Source of the DNA: a virus
Length of the DNA: 64,000 nucleotides
Reading direction: 5' to 3' (one strand)
Virus record (IMG/VR): IMGVR_UViG_3300048687_000087
Span: 1-64,000 of that record
Position numbers and translations under genes: made by a program. Under the pieces are notes generated by a model, which was given only the letters and a program-made list of their open reading frames with translations, was not told where the DNA came from and ran no database searches. Below are positions 1-7,719 of the stretch, piece after piece. The stretch's first letter is position 1. Each line of letters starts with the position of its first letter.

Positions 1-1
1 C

Positions 2-31
2 GGCGACCAGCCCCTCCACCGCACCCCGTGA
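2..31 (+). CDS. Possible 3' end of an upstream gene (partial)
   Basis: Frame 2 reads nine sense codons and then TGA at 29-31, directly before the hairpin at 40-72. This would fit the tail of a gene that starts left of the window. It is too short to identify. Confidence 0.25.
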   Translation, partial: GDQPLHRTP

Positions 32-39
32 CCTCAGCA

Positions 40-72
40 GTGCAGCGCCCGGCTCGTATCCGGGCGCTGCAC
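40..72 (+). terminator. 13-bp perfect intercistronic hairpin
   Basis: GTGCAGCGCCCGG and CCGGGCGCTGCAC form a perfect 13-bp stem with a 7-nt loop. No T-run follows. Such hairpins in Streptomyces may terminate or protect mRNA ends. Confidence 0.6.
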
Positions 73-105
73 GCCACACGATCCCACGACCGACCGGAGA
101 TGACC

Positions 106-1227
106 ATGACCACCGGCCCGACCGACCTCCTCCGCCAGGCGGAGACGTACCTGGCCACCCTGCACGAGCACGCCGCCCGCCACGACAACCTCGGTGCGGA
201 CTTCGCGTGCGCCGGCTGCGCCCTGCGGAAGCGGATCGCGGCTCTGCCTGCCGAGGAGCTCACCGTCCCGTCTGCGCCCGCCGACACCGACCTCCGCGAC
301 CGCATCGCGGGGGCGATCCACGCCGACCTCCTTGCTCATCAGGTCCGTCGGGACCAAGGTCTCCTCGGCATCGTGCCGCGCCTCACCGCCGCGGTCCTGG
401 CCGTCCTCCCCGCGCCCTCCGCCCGGGCGGCCGTACTGCCGCTCTGGGAGGCCGTGTACGAGCCCGGCAATGTGTCCGACTACCTCATCGGCTACGCCAA
501 CACCGAGGCAGCGGCGAAAGGCGCTGCTGAGGCGTGGATGCGCTCGCAGGCCGAGGTGACGGGGCGCCTGGAATGGGTGGCCGACGAGCAGCTGACCACC
601 GGCCGCTACGACCGGTGGTACGAGCTGATCGAGCACCACGATGACGGCGTACCGACCGGGCCAGGGATCATCGTCCGCCGCCTGGCCGGTGAGGCGCAGC
701 AGGTGGGGGAGGGCACCCCGTCGGGCGCGGTCGCCGCCGAACTCCGCCAACGTGAGGCCTACCTCCAAGCGCTCCGAGGCGACCCCGCCGAGACCCTGAC
801 CAGGCGTGAACGCGTCCGTGGGGAAGTCCTCGGCCTCCGCGACGCACTCGACATCCTCCACGGCGCGCAGGCCACCAGCAGCGACCGGGAACGCGGCGAC
901 GGGCACTACAAGGACTGGCTGACGCAGCATGCCGAGTGCGGCGCCCAGCTCGTGCCGCGCACCGGAACCCGGCCCTGCGTCCTCCCCGCCGGCCACGACG
1001 GCACCCACCACCAAGACCGCCACACGAACCGGTGGCCAGTCGACCCGCAGCCGGCGGGGGAGGCGCAGCGGGCCGAGCTCGCAGCGCCATGCACCGCCGC
1101 CCTCCTGCCTCTGGGCTCCGAGCCCGTCGACCCCTGCATCCGCCGCGGCAAGCACGACTCCCACAAGACCGCTTCCGGGGTGCTGTGGGGCAACGGCTCC
1201 GACGACGAGGAGCCGACCCGTGGCTGA
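106..1227 (+). CDS. Hypothetical phage-type protein with Cys/His clusters, 373 aa
   Basis: I do not recognise a named family. The N-terminus has a CAGC pair (two cysteines two residues apart). The middle is Ala/Arg-rich and helical. Near the C-terminus is CVLPAGHDGTHH, a Cys/His motif that recurs in the protein at 54850-55041 and probably binds a metal. ATG 106 is chosen because GGAG at 96-99 is well spaced for it; in-frame ATG 100 abuts the GGAG, and GTG 28 lies upstream of the hairpin. The gene overlaps the next by 8 nt, so it heads a translationally coupled run to 3640. Confidence 0.7.
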   Translation: MTTGPTDLLRQAETYLATLHEHAARHDNLGADFACAGCALRKRIAALPAEELTVPSAPADTDLRDRIAGAIHADLLAHQVRRDQGLLGIVPRLTAAVLAVLPAPSARAAVLPLWEAVYEPGNVSDYLIGYANTEAAAKGAAEAWMRSQAEVTGRLEWVADEQLTTGRYDRWYELIEHHDDGVPTGPGIIVRRLAGEAQQVGEGTPSGAVAAELRQREAYLQALRGDPAETLTRRERVRGEVLGLRDALDILHGAQATSSDRERGDGHYKDWLTQHAECGAQLVPRTGTRPCVLPAGHDGTHHQDRHTNRWPVDPQPAGEAQRAELAAPCTAALLPLGSEPVDPCIRRGKHDSHKTASGVLWGNGSDDEEPTRG

Positions 1228-1456
1228 CGTCACGACGGAGACGCTGACCCGCACGATCCGCCGCTGGATCATCCCGGCTGTTGAGCCCTGGGGTGCCGCC
1301 GCGGCCGAGATCGGTAAAGCGTGGGCGGTCGCCGAGCGCGCCTACCGGCAGCAGCACCAGATCCCCGACGAGCAGGGTCTCCACGACGATGCCCTCCGCT
1401 TCCACACCCGCGACGACCAGATCGTCATCGAATTCACCATCGAGGAGCCCAAGTGA
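1220..1456 (+). CDS. Small hypothetical protein, 78 aa
   Basis: The gene starts at GTG 1220 with GAGGAG about 8 nt upstream and overlaps the preceding stop. The product has an amphipathic N-terminal half with several Trp and Ala residues, then an acidic C-terminus ending EFTIEEPK. No family is recognised. The next gene overlaps its stop by 4 nt (GTGA), typical of coupled early phage genes. Upstream extension of the frame would lie inside the previous gene and is rejected. Confidence 0.65.
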   Translation: MADVTTETLTRTIRRWIIPAVEPWGAAAAEIGKAWAVAERAYRQQHQIPDEQGLHDDALRFHTRDDQIVIEFTIEEPK

Positions 1457-1755
1457 CCGCCAAGCCCGCCATCCCCACGGACCCGTTCGGCGAGTGGACG
1501 CGCATCCCCGTCGCCACCGCTGAAGGATCCGACTTCGCCGAGATCCTCCGCACCGCGATCTTCGTCGCCGACCACTGGCTCCTCGGACCAGACGGGCCGT
1601 ACAACACCGACCAGCCCCAAGCCAGCGTCACCCGAGGCACCGTCCGCGAAGCCCTCCTCCACCTGCTGGAACTCGGTTTCATCGACATCGACACCGACCG
1701 CCTGCACGCGGCCGACTGGATCCCCATGCAACGCGACGACCAGCCCGCCAACTAG
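1453..1755 (+). CDS. Small hypothetical protein, 100 aa
   Basis: GTG 1453 overlaps the previous TGA and has a GAGGAG box just upstream. The sequence is soluble and mixed, and the central part (TRGTVREALLHLLELGFIDI) resembles a helix-loop-helix that could belong to a winged-helix fold. That resemblance is weak. It is the third gene of the coupled block that begins at 106. Confidence 0.65.
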   Translation: MTAKPAIPTDPFGEWTRIPVATAEGSDFAEILRTAIFVADHWLLGPDGPYNTDQPQASVTRGTVREALLHLLELGFIDIDTDRLHAADWIPMQRDDQPAN

Positions 1756-1776
1756 CCCACCACCAGGAGGAATCCC

Positions 1777-2052
1777 ATGTCGAAGCGTGCACGGCTCAGC
1801 CCGGACATGGCACAGCAGATCCATGCCGCAGCCCAACGCCTGGCCGACGTCGACCCGGACACCGACGTAGTGGACGCCGAAGACGTCATCAACGCCATCG
1901 CCGACACGCTGCGCGAGCTTCGCGACCCCATGGAAGCGCTCGTGCAGCTCGTCACCCGCGGTGATGCAGAGAGGTCTCAACTGGCCTCCGCGGCCGTCAA
2001 GTCGCTCTTCCAGCTACGGCAGCACCTGCTGGCAGCAACAAACGGATCCTGA
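1777..2052 (+). CDS. Small helical hypothetical protein, 91 aa
   Basis: ATG 1777 follows a strong AGGAGG site (about 1763-1768). The product is almost entirely predicted helix (QIHAAAQRLADV, VINAIADTLRELRD), with no cysteines and no membrane segment. No family is recognised. A strong hairpin at 2062-2089 follows the stop, so this gene may close a transcript or a processing unit. Confidence 0.7.
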   Translation: MSKRARLSPDMAQQIHAAAQRLADVDPDTDVVDAEDVINAIADTLRELRDPMEALVQLVTRGDAERSQLASAAVKSLFQLRQHLLAATNGS

Positions 2053-2061
2053 CCCACCGCA

Positions 2062-2089
2062 TGGGGCGGCGGCACCAACCGCCGCCCCA
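2062..2089 (+). terminator. 11-bp perfect intercistronic hairpin
   Basis: TGGGGCGGCGG and CCGCCGCCCCA pair perfectly around a 6-nt loop, 10 nt after the stop at 2052. No T-run follows, so it is a terminator or mRNA-end stabiliser. Confidence 0.6.
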
Positions 2090-2111
2090 CCCCAACAGAC
2101 AGGAGCACGCC

Positions 2112-2396
2112 GTGACTGAAGTCCCCGTACCCGCAAGCAAGATCGGCGCCGAACTCACCGACCCCGGTAAGGGCGAACACCTCTGGACGATCCTCACCAT
2201 GCATCGGGTCAGCAGCGACATGATCCGGCGCCTGAACCGCGGCGAAGAACCCGGAGCCGAACTGCTCGACCACGAAAGCCTGCTCACCCTCGAAGGCCCC
2301 GGCTGCTTCAAATGCGAGCAGCCCTACAGCCGCTATCTCGCGCACCGAAAGTGCACCGGAACCTTCGACCTCCAGCCGATGGGAGACCCCCGATGA
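2112..2396 (+). CDS. Small protein with Cys motif, 94 aa
   Basis: GTG 2112 has AGGAG at 2101-2105. The C-terminal third contains CFKCEQPYSRYLAHRKC, three cysteines that could form a small zinc-binding loop. The N-terminal part is charged and includes EHLWTILTMHRVSSDMIRRL. No family is recognised. Its stop overlaps the next ATG by 4 nt. Confidence 0.65.
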   Translation: MTEVPVPASKIGAELTDPGKGEHLWTILTMHRVSSDMIRRLNRGEEPGAELLDHESLLTLEGPGCFKCEQPYSRYLAHRKCTGTFDLQPMGDPR

Positions 2397-2827
2397 GCCG
2401 CCGCTTCCACCTCCAACGGGACACCGACATCACCGGAGTCTCAGGGACTGGCCACGTCGCCGACGGCATCCTCTGGACCGACGGCACCGCCTCCGTCCGC
2501 TGGCTCGGCGAACGCCCTTCGATAGTCCACTGGGACGACATCGCCCACGCCGAGCACGTCCACGGGCACGGCGGCGCCACGCGAATCGTCTGGGACGACC
2601 ACGAGCCCGACCACTCTGGGCTGTACCTCGCCAGCCCCGGCTGCCCGCACTGCCCAGACGGTCACATGCCGCCTGAACACGGCCAGCCCTGGGGAGCGTT
2701 CGTCGGCCCCGACCGCGACGGTGACGGCCAGCCCACACAGATCATCGTCGCCCGCACCGCCGGAGCACACGTCGCCGAGTCGGACGCCGAATGGATTCGC
2801 ACCCGCCTCAACGGGACAGCCTCATGA
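2393..2827 (+). CDS. Hypothetical protein, 144 aa
   Basis: ATG 2393 overlaps the previous stop (ATGA). The product is rich in His, Asp and Trp (IVHWDDIAHAEHVHGHGG) and carries CPHC near residue 90, suggesting metal binding or a small beta-rich fold. The family is unknown. It sits in the coupled block and overlaps the next gene by 4 nt. Confidence 0.65.
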   Translation: MSRRFHLQRDTDITGVSGTGHVADGILWTDGTASVRWLGERPSIVHWDDIAHAEHVHGHGGATRIVWDDHEPDHSGLYLASPGCPHCPDGHMPPEHGQPWGAFVGPDRDGDGQPTQIIVARTAGAHVAESDAEWIRTRLNGTAS

Positions 2828-3021
2828 CCGCCCCGAAGCTTCCCGCTTACCTCGACCCGAAGACCGCCGAAATCCTCTCCCGCTGCTACCGCGGGCAGGC
2901 GAAACGCGACGTCATCGCCCGTGCCATGCGGATGCTCGCGACCGCCGACGGCCACCTCAAAGCCGACGGGCAGATCAAGAACGGCGTCGGCGGCAGGCCC
3001 ACGACGAGGCGGCCGTCATGA
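2824..3021 (+). CDS. Small basic hypothetical protein, 65 aa
   Basis: ATG 2824 overlaps the preceding stop. The protein is basic, with RCYRGQAKRDVIARAMRMLA in the centre, which could form one DNA- or protein-binding helix. No family is recognised. It is coupled to the LuxR-type gene at 3018 by a 4-nt overlap. Confidence 0.6.
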   Translation: MTAPKLPAYLDPKTAEILSRCYRGQAKRDVIARAMRMLATADGHLKADGQIKNGVGGRPTTRRPS

Positions 3022-3368
3022 CCGGCAGCCTCGCCGGCCGCCCCCTCACCGAAACTGAACTCGCCGTTCTACGGCTAGCAGCCCGCGGCCACACCTACGC
3101 ACAGATCGGCCGCGACCTCGGCTACCAGGAGAAGAGCGTCGCCAAGATGGCGCTCCGGGCTGCCCGCAAGCTCGAGGCGCGTTCCATCACCCACGTCGTG
3201 CACATCGCCACCCTCCGCGGGCTCATCGGCGCCCGCGACGACTGCGGCGACCGCAACGCCTACCTCCGCCACCTCCGCCGCGGCGAAACCCCATGTCCGG
3301 CCTGCCGCAACGCCAACACTGCCCACGCAGCCGAACAACGCGGCGGTCAACTCAAGGACGCCGCATGA
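3018..3368 (+). CDS. LuxR-type HTH protein with C-terminal zinc-like motif, 116 aa
   Basis: Residues about 10-60 form a LuxR/GerE-type helix-turn-helix (LTETELAVLRLAARGHTYAQ, then IGRDLGYQEKSVAKM). The C-terminus holds C-G-D-R-N-A-Y followed by PCPAC, a Cys pattern common in small Streptomyces phage proteins. There is no receiver or sensor domain, so it is a stand-alone DNA-binding protein, plausibly an early regulator. ATG 3018 overlaps the preceding stop, and the next gene overlaps by 4 nt. Confidence 0.75.
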   Translation: MTGSLAGRPLTETELAVLRLAARGHTYAQIGRDLGYQEKSVAKMALRAARKLEARSITHVVHIATLRGLIGARDDCGDRNAYLRHLRRGETPCPACRNANTAHAAEQRGGQLKDAA

Positions 3369-3640
3369 ACCAGCCCCTCCACCGGCAGTTGATCGCCCAA
3401 CTCGAGCGCGACCGCACGCGCATGCTTGCCGCCGCGGACGCCGCGACCGTCGACGAAGTACGTATCGCGCAGTCCGGTATCGCCTCCGGCTACCTCCACG
3501 CCATCGCCCACACGTTGCGCCTCCACGAAGGCGTCGACGCCGTACAGGCCTACCTCCGCGAGCACGCCGACGGACACCACCTGATCAGCCGCGACGGGCC
3601 CACCATCGACGAAGCCAAGGTCGACGATGCCCGCTGGTAG
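3365..3640 (+). CDS. Small hypothetical protein, 91 aa
   Basis: ATG 3365 overlaps the LuxR-type gene by 4 nt. The product is mostly helical (HRQLIAQLERDRTRMLAAAD) with a His-rich C-terminal half. No family is recognised. It is the last gene of the coupled block that begins at 106. Confidence 0.65.
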   Translation: MNQPLHRQLIAQLERDRTRMLAAADAATVDEVRIAQSGIASGYLHAIAHTLRLHEGVDAVQAYLREHADGHHLISRDGPTIDEAKVDDARW

Positions 3641-4076
3641 GGCGGAGAGAAGGCAGGCGAGTGACCGCCCGCCGCTGGATGGTGCACAGCGAAGCGCACC
3701 GACTGCCCGCTCGCGGAACGGTGTCCGGCATGCGAGGTGACGTTTTTTGACCGATGCGGGAGAAAAGACAGACCTTGACAAGTGGCGTAATGAGAAAGGG
3801 TTTTACGGCTCTCGCGGGCCAGTAAGGCGACACGCTGGGGGACTTGCCTGGTAGAGCGCCCCTCGGAGTGCCAGACCTGCCACCGGCATGCAAAACCCCA
3901 GGCAGTTTCCGTGCGCCCCCCGTGCTCCGCCACCGTAGGTTAGGTCACGCTTACGGTCTGTTCCGCCCGGGCATTGGACTCGTTACGTTGAAACGCCAAA
4001 CCCCCCAGCGCAGGGATTCGGCTTCCCAACCAACCTGCGCCAGGGGGCTATCAACCAGGCGAACCTGGAGGAAACC
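3641..4076 (+). other. Non-coding stretch before small membrane gene
   Basis: No open frame here has both a start and a ribosome site. The stretch contains a TTGACA at 3775-3780 without a matching -10, a tRNA D-arm-like string at 3847-3860 that does not fold into a tRNA, and lower GC around 3720-3830. It probably holds the promoter of the gene at 4077, which I cannot place precisely. Confidence 0.5.
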
Positions 4077-4253
4077 GTGACGGTACCCGAGTACTTGCAT
4101 GCCCCCAACTGCGGACCAGCACACAGCCCACGAGAGTGGCGAATCACTGTGATCACAGTGATCGTTACTGTGGTCGTGCTCGGATGCGCAGGAGTAAGCC
4201 CCGAATGGATCGCGGCCACCGCGGGCCTGTTGGGGGCCTACGCCCGCCGGTAA
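4077..4253 (+). CDS. Small single-pass membrane protein, 58 aa
   Basis: GTG 4077 is preceded by GGAGG a few bases upstream. After about 22 polar residues there is a strongly hydrophobic run of ITV repeats ending at ...VVLGCAG, then SPEWIAATAGLLGAYARR. It looks like a one- or two-helix membrane peptide. The ITVITVIVTV codons contain a perfect 20-bp palindrome at 4143-4162. Function unknown; it stands alone between the early block and a leftward gene. Confidence 0.6.
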   Translation: MTVPEYLHAPNCGPAHSPREWRITVITVIVTVVVLGCAGVSPEWIAATAGLLGAYARR

Positions 4254-4299
4254 CAGCGCCAGCGCCCCGGCCCACGCGGTCGGGGCGCACCGCTGCCCG

Positions 4300-4656
4300 C
4301 TACCGCCTGTCGGGGTTCCGCAGCGGCCGTCGAGGAGGCTCACCGAGAGCCCGAGCAATCTCCATCCCCCGAGCCGACACCCGACGAGGGCCAGCAGCTG
4401 GCTCAACCTCCTCGTCCCGTGACGGCACCCGCGACCCCAGGTTCGACAGCAGGTGCCGCGCCAAGTCCACGTCCGGGTCGGCGCCGGCTACCACCGCGGC
4501 CAGCACCTCCACCACGTCCTGCGCCTCCTCCAGCGACAGGAGGGGCAAGCGAGGGGCCGGCGGATCCACGGCCGTCAGATCAGCGAAATCAGTCACGCCG
4601 AAACAACCGGACAGCCCGTCAACGGTCACGGGCAGCAGTCGGTCGCCACGAACCAT
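4300..4656 (-). CDS. Hypothetical protein, 118 aa
   Basis: Read leftward from ATG 4656. The product begins MVRGDRLLPVTVDGLSGCFG and has a helical middle (LSLEEAQDVVEVLAAVV), then a Pro/Arg-rich tail. No family is recognised. It is divergent from the toxin-antitoxin pair at 4723-5273, and the 66 bp between them carries a spaced GATAC repeat. A longer frame to 4839 would overlap the antitoxin gene and is rejected. Confidence 0.6.
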   Translation of the reverse strand: MVRGDRLLPVTVDGLSGCFGVTDFADLTAVDPPAPRLPLLSLEEAQDVVEVLAAVVAGADPDVDLARHLLSNLGSRVPSRDEEVEPAAGPRRVSARGMEIARALGEPPRRPLRNPDRR

Positions 4657-4722
4657 TCTGATACTTGAATGATACCGGGTACGCTCGGTCCAAGTGTCAA
4701 CCCGTGCCCAGCGGAGGCCGTG
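4657..4722. promoter_or_regulatory. Divergent promoter region with GATAC direct repeat
   Basis: GATAC occurs at 4660-4664 and 4671-4675, exactly one helical turn apart. On the minus strand, TTGACA (4700-4695) and TATCAT (4674-4669) could be a promoter, although the 20-nt spacer is long. It would start a nearly leaderless mRNA for the leftward gene. The repeat could be the operator of the flanking antitoxin-like protein. Confidence 0.4.
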
Positions 4723-5010
4723 ATGAGCAGTGAACAGCGGTGGACCATCGAGACCATCCGCGACGCCCTCGGCAACCCCACCCTCGCCCAGCGCTTCCTC
4801 GGCGAAATCAACCGGGCGCCCGCGCACGAGCTGCTCCACGTGTTCGCCAAGTGGGAGCGCGTCGCCAAGGACACCCTCGCCGCCGTCCAGCGGGGCCGCG
4901 AGATCGCAACTGCTGAGGCCCGAGGCGAAGAAGCCCCCGGCGAATGGATCGACGGCACAGAACGCCTCCAGCAGGCAGCTGCCCGAATCCAGTCCCGAGG
5001 CGCCGCCTGA
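4723..5010 (+). CDS. Putative antitoxin of RelE/ParE-type pair, 95 aa
   Basis: ATG 4723 is 5 nt after GGAGG; GTG 4720 is too close to it. The protein is helical and charged (LAQRFLGEINRAPAHELLHV, VAKDTLAAVQRGREIATAEA). Its position 17 nt upstream of a short RelE/ParE-like gene is the main reason to call it the antitoxin. No standard DNA-binding domain is obvious, so autoregulation through the GATAC repeat is only a guess. Confidence 0.5.
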   Translation: MSSEQRWTIETIRDALGNPTLAQRFLGEINRAPAHELLHVFAKWERVAKDTLAAVQRGREIATAEARGEEAPGEWIDGTERLQQAAARIQSRGAA

Positions 5011-5027
5011 CCTGACACCCTGACCGG

Positions 5028-5273
5028 GTGTACGAGCTGCGATACGACGCCACCGTCGAGGCCGTCTGGGACAGCCTTCCCGACCAGGCCCGCGAAGAAT
5101 TCGACCGCGCCATCCTCGCAGTCTGCCAAGACCCCTACGGCACCACCGAGCCCTACGGCATCGACGACGGCGTTACCCGCACCCTCATCCGCCCCCACAC
5201 CGTCGCCGTCCTCCTCATCAGCCAGGCGCCGCGGCAGCTACTGCGGATCCTGCAGGTCACCCACCTCGGCTGA
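5028..5273 (+). CDS. RelE/ParE-like toxin, 81 aa
   Basis: The length, the N-terminal VYELRYDATVEAVWDSLPDQ, the central helix AREEFDRAILAVCQDPYG and the C-terminal strands (VAVLLISQAPRQLLRILQVT) follow the RelE/ParE fold. Members of this superfamily cut ribosome-bound mRNA or poison gyrase; which applies cannot be told from sequence. It starts at GTG 5028, 17 nt after the putative antitoxin. The pair would help keep a plasmid- or phage-borne element. Confidence 0.55.
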   Translation: MYELRYDATVEAVWDSLPDQAREEFDRAILAVCQDPYGTTEPYGIDDGVTRTLIRPHTVAVLLISQAPRQLLRILQVTHLG

Positions 5274-5352
5274 TTCGCCTCCGCGCCGATTGGCCGCCTG
5301 GTGATTGCAGACGGACGATGTAAGTACTCGGGGAGCGTCTCTGAGGTGCGCC

Positions 5353-5967
5353 ATGGAGCTCATCCTTTCAGTCATCGCCCTTGTCGTGTCAGTGGGGACG
5401 GCCTTGTCGGCCCTCGCTTGGGGAGGCCTTGAGGGCCGCAGGCAACACATTCGCGAGGTCGAGCGCTTCTATCTCACCCGGTACTGGCAATTGCTCGATC
5501 AATTGCCCATGGACGCGCTTTTGGGGCAAGAGCCACCCGAAATCCACCACAATGCCCGGCCCGATGAATGTGAGAGCGAGATCGACAAGGCCCAGAGGCT
5601 CGCCGTCCTGTACTTGCGGATGTGCGACGACGAAGTCCATGCACGCGCGCAAGGTCAGGTCTCGGACGTAACCTGGCACGAGTGGCTGAAGGCGATGCAC
5701 ACACAGATCCGGCGACCGCCCGTGAAACAGGTGTGGGCCTCCGTCCTCCGAGAGACACCTGAAGACGCATACGCCGACCTCCGACGGGCCCTGGCAGATG
5801 ACGGCAATGGTGGCTACAAGGACACGGACCCGTGCCACTGGCGAAGATTCACACGCTACTGGCGAGGGCTGAGTCATACCCCGATCCTTCTTTGGGGAGC
5901 TAAGGGGCGCCCCCGGGGTCCGATGCGTCGCCCCGAGAACCACGACAAGGACCACTGGCAGCCGTAG
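5353..5967 (+). CDS. Membrane-anchored hypothetical protein, 204 aa
   Basis: ATG 5353 has GAGG 6 nt upstream. Residues 1-25 (MELILSVIALVVSVGTALSA) form one transmembrane helix, and the remainder is a charged cytoplasmic helical domain with several Trp residues (SDVTWHEWLKAMHTQIRRPP). Proteins of this shape are common in Streptomyces mobile elements without known function. It is followed 72 nt later by the pentapeptide-repeat gene. Confidence 0.65.
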   Translation: MELILSVIALVVSVGTALSALAWGGLEGRRQHIREVERFYLTRYWQLLDQLPMDALLGQEPPEIHHNARPDECESEIDKAQRLAVLYLRMCDDEVHARAQGQVSDVTWHEWLKAMHTQIRRPPVKQVWASVLRETPEDAYADLRRALADDGNGGYKDTDPCHWRRFTRYWRGLSHTPILLWGAKGRPRGPMRRPENHDKDHWQP

Positions 5968-6039
5968 AAGCCTCAACTCCAGCTCCGAACCTGGCTGTTC
6001 GCCGCATGCCGCAGCCCGCTGACGGACATCATGCCGGGC

Positions 6040-7419
6040 ATGAGCGACGAGCAACCCGCCACGAAACGCCCCTGGTGGTTCTGGCCCGCAGCCGCAGTCG
6101 GCACGGCCGCCTTCATCGTGCTCCTCATCTGGGCGCCCTGGTGGATCGAAGGCCACCACCTCAAAGACGAGAACGGCGAGCTGGTCTCCAGTGCCGGGAT
6201 CATTATCACCGGGTTCCGCACCATGCTCATCGCGATCGCAGCCGGTGCATTCACTGCCGCAGGGCTCTGGTATACACACCGCAGCCACCAGCACACAGTC
6301 GCCAAAGACCGCGAACAGGCCGACCTTACGCGCGAGGGCCAGGTCACTGGCCGGTACGTCGACGGCGTCAAGCTGCTGGCCTCCGAGAACCTGCACGAAC
6401 GCCTCGGCGGGATCTACGCGCTGGAACGCATCATGGCGGACAGCGAGCGAGACCACCTGACGATCGTCGAAGTCCTTTCAGCCTTTCTGCGAACGCGACT
6501 CAAGGACGACGAGTCGGAACGTGCACGCATCCACCAAGAGCGGGAATCGGCGGTCGGTGCGGCTAGCGGCAAGCCCAAGAGCAGCGAAGAGCCTGTTCTC
6601 ATCACGTTTGCTGAGGACGTGAGCGCAGCCTTGAGCGTGGTCAACCGTCGCCCGGCAGAGCGCCGCCACGCAGTTCCCCTAGCCATATTCGGTGCCGAGC
6701 TAGCCCGGCACGACCTTGAAGACGTCCCCTGGCAGTGGGCAGACCTCGCGAAGGCGAACCTCTCGCAAGCTCACCTGATCGGAGCCGATCTGGACCACGC
6801 GAACCTCACCGGGGCGACCCTCACTCAAGCCAAACTGGCAGGGGCGAGTCTCCGCGGAGCCTCTCTAGAGGAAGCGAACCTTTCTGCCGCCGTCCTCACC
6901 CGCGCGGACCTCACCGGCGCCGTCCTCGACGTGGCAACCTTGGCTAAGGCCAGCATGCAACGCAGCGACCTGCGTGAAGCACGCCTGGCCGGAGCCGACC
7001 TAACGCAAGCCGACCTAAGCAAGGCGCGCCTGTCCGGGGCGCGCCTGTACGGAGCCCGGCTGTACAGGGCGACCTTGACAGGCGCTCGACTTGATGAGGC
7101 GAATCTGGAACGGGCCGACCTGTCCGGTGCCAGGCTCGCGGAAGCTCGGCTCGACGGCGCGCGCCTGCATAACGCCACACTCACCGACGCCGACCTGCGA
7201 CGGACGAACCTCGACGGAGCACTCGGCCTCACCGTGTCATCGCTACTAAAAGCACACATCACTCGCAGCACCACACTCCCCGCCGAGATCGCGGCCGACC
7301 CTCAAATCCAGAACCGGATCGAAGAGTTCGAAGCCGAAGAGGAAGCCCTGCAGAAGGCAGCAGAGGAGGCTGCGCTGGGCCAATGGGAGGAACCCCCTAT
7401 GGCTGAGGGCGCCGAATAG
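6040..7419 (+). CDS. Two-TM pentapeptide-repeat protein, 459 aa
   Basis: The N-terminus has two hydrophobic segments (PAAAVGTAAFIVLLIW, then LIAIAAGAFTAAGLW), and a cytoplasmic helical linker follows. From about residue 240 to 400 there are about 30 A(D/N)LxxA-type pentapeptides, which build a right-handed quadrilateral beta-helix. Soluble pentapeptide proteins such as MfpA and Qnr mimic DNA and bind gyrase, but membrane-anchored Streptomyces versions have no known role. ATG 6031 is an alternative start; neither has a strong ribosome site. A Glu-rich tail ends the protein. Confidence 0.8.
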   Translation: MSDEQPATKRPWWFWPAAAVGTAAFIVLLIWAPWWIEGHHLKDENGELVSSAGIIITGFRTMLIAIAAGAFTAAGLWYTHRSHQHTVAKDREQADLTREGQVTGRYVDGVKLLASENLHERLGGIYALERIMADSERDHLTIVEVLSAFLRTRLKDDESERARIHQERESAVGAASGKPKSSEEPVLITFAEDVSAALSVVNRRPAERRHAVPLAIFGAELARHDLEDVPWQWADLAKANLSQAHLIGADLDHANLTGATLTQAKLAGASLRGASLEEANLSAAVLTRADLTGAVLDVATLAKASMQRSDLREARLAGADLTQADLSKARLSGARLYGARLYRATLTGARLDEANLERADLSGARLAEARLDGARLHNATLTDADLRRTNLDGALGLTVSSLLKAHITRSTTLPAEIAADPQIQNRIEEFEAEEEALQKAAEEAALGQWEEPPMAEGAE

Positions 7420-7455
7420 CGTGAGGCCTGGGCCGTCGACGGACTTCGCTGCCGC

Positions 7456-7719
7456 TCAAACAGACGGCCCGACGACCTGCACGATGTACACGCGACGCCG
7501 CGGCCGATGCACCTGATACGACACCACCCACGGCGTCTCCGCCATCTCCAACAAGCTGCTCACGCCAGGATCGCCATACTCCGGATCATCCCGGTACTTC
7601 ACCTCGGCCGCGGCAACCAGCCGCGCCGCGATCCCATCCAGATGCAGCCGCTGCTCAGCATTGAGGCCCGACCACGACGTCTGAGCGTGCGCAATGTACT
7701 CGTACTCCCAGCCAGTCAC
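7456..7719 (-). CDS. RelE/ParE-like toxin, 87 aa
   Basis: Read leftward from GTG 7719. The sequence YIAHAQTSWSGLNAEQRLHL, an internal helix, and WVVSYQVHRPRRRVYIVQVV at the C-terminus fit the RelE/ParE toxin fold and length. The start overlaps the stop of the gene at 7716-8069 (GTGA), the usual antitoxin-first coupling. It is the second such pair in the window, on the opposite strand from the one at 4.7-5.3 kb. Confidence 0.55.
   Translation of the reverse strand: MTGWEYEYIAHAQTSWSGLNAEQRLHLDGIAARLVAAAEVKYRDDPEYGDPGVSSLLEMAETPWVVSYQVHRPRRRVYIVQVVGPSV

Noticed and set aside
34-1272. Open frame antisense to the first gene
   Set aside because: The sense frame has a ribosome site, coupling to the next gene and Cys/His motifs. 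The antisense frame has none.
3665-3760. Cys-rich open frame (TDCPLAERCPACEVTFFD) after the early block
   Set aside because: It has no usable start codon after the upstream stop and no ribosome site. It may be a decayed gene but is not supported.
3775-3780. Perfect TTGACA -35 box
   Set aside because: No TANNNT-type -10 lies 16-19 nt downstream.
3847-3860. CCTGGTAGAGCGCC resembles a tRNA D-arm, with CTGGGG/CCCCAG about 60 nt apart around it
   Set aside because: There is no complementary D-stem, anticodon arm or T-loop, so the segment does not fold as a tRNA.
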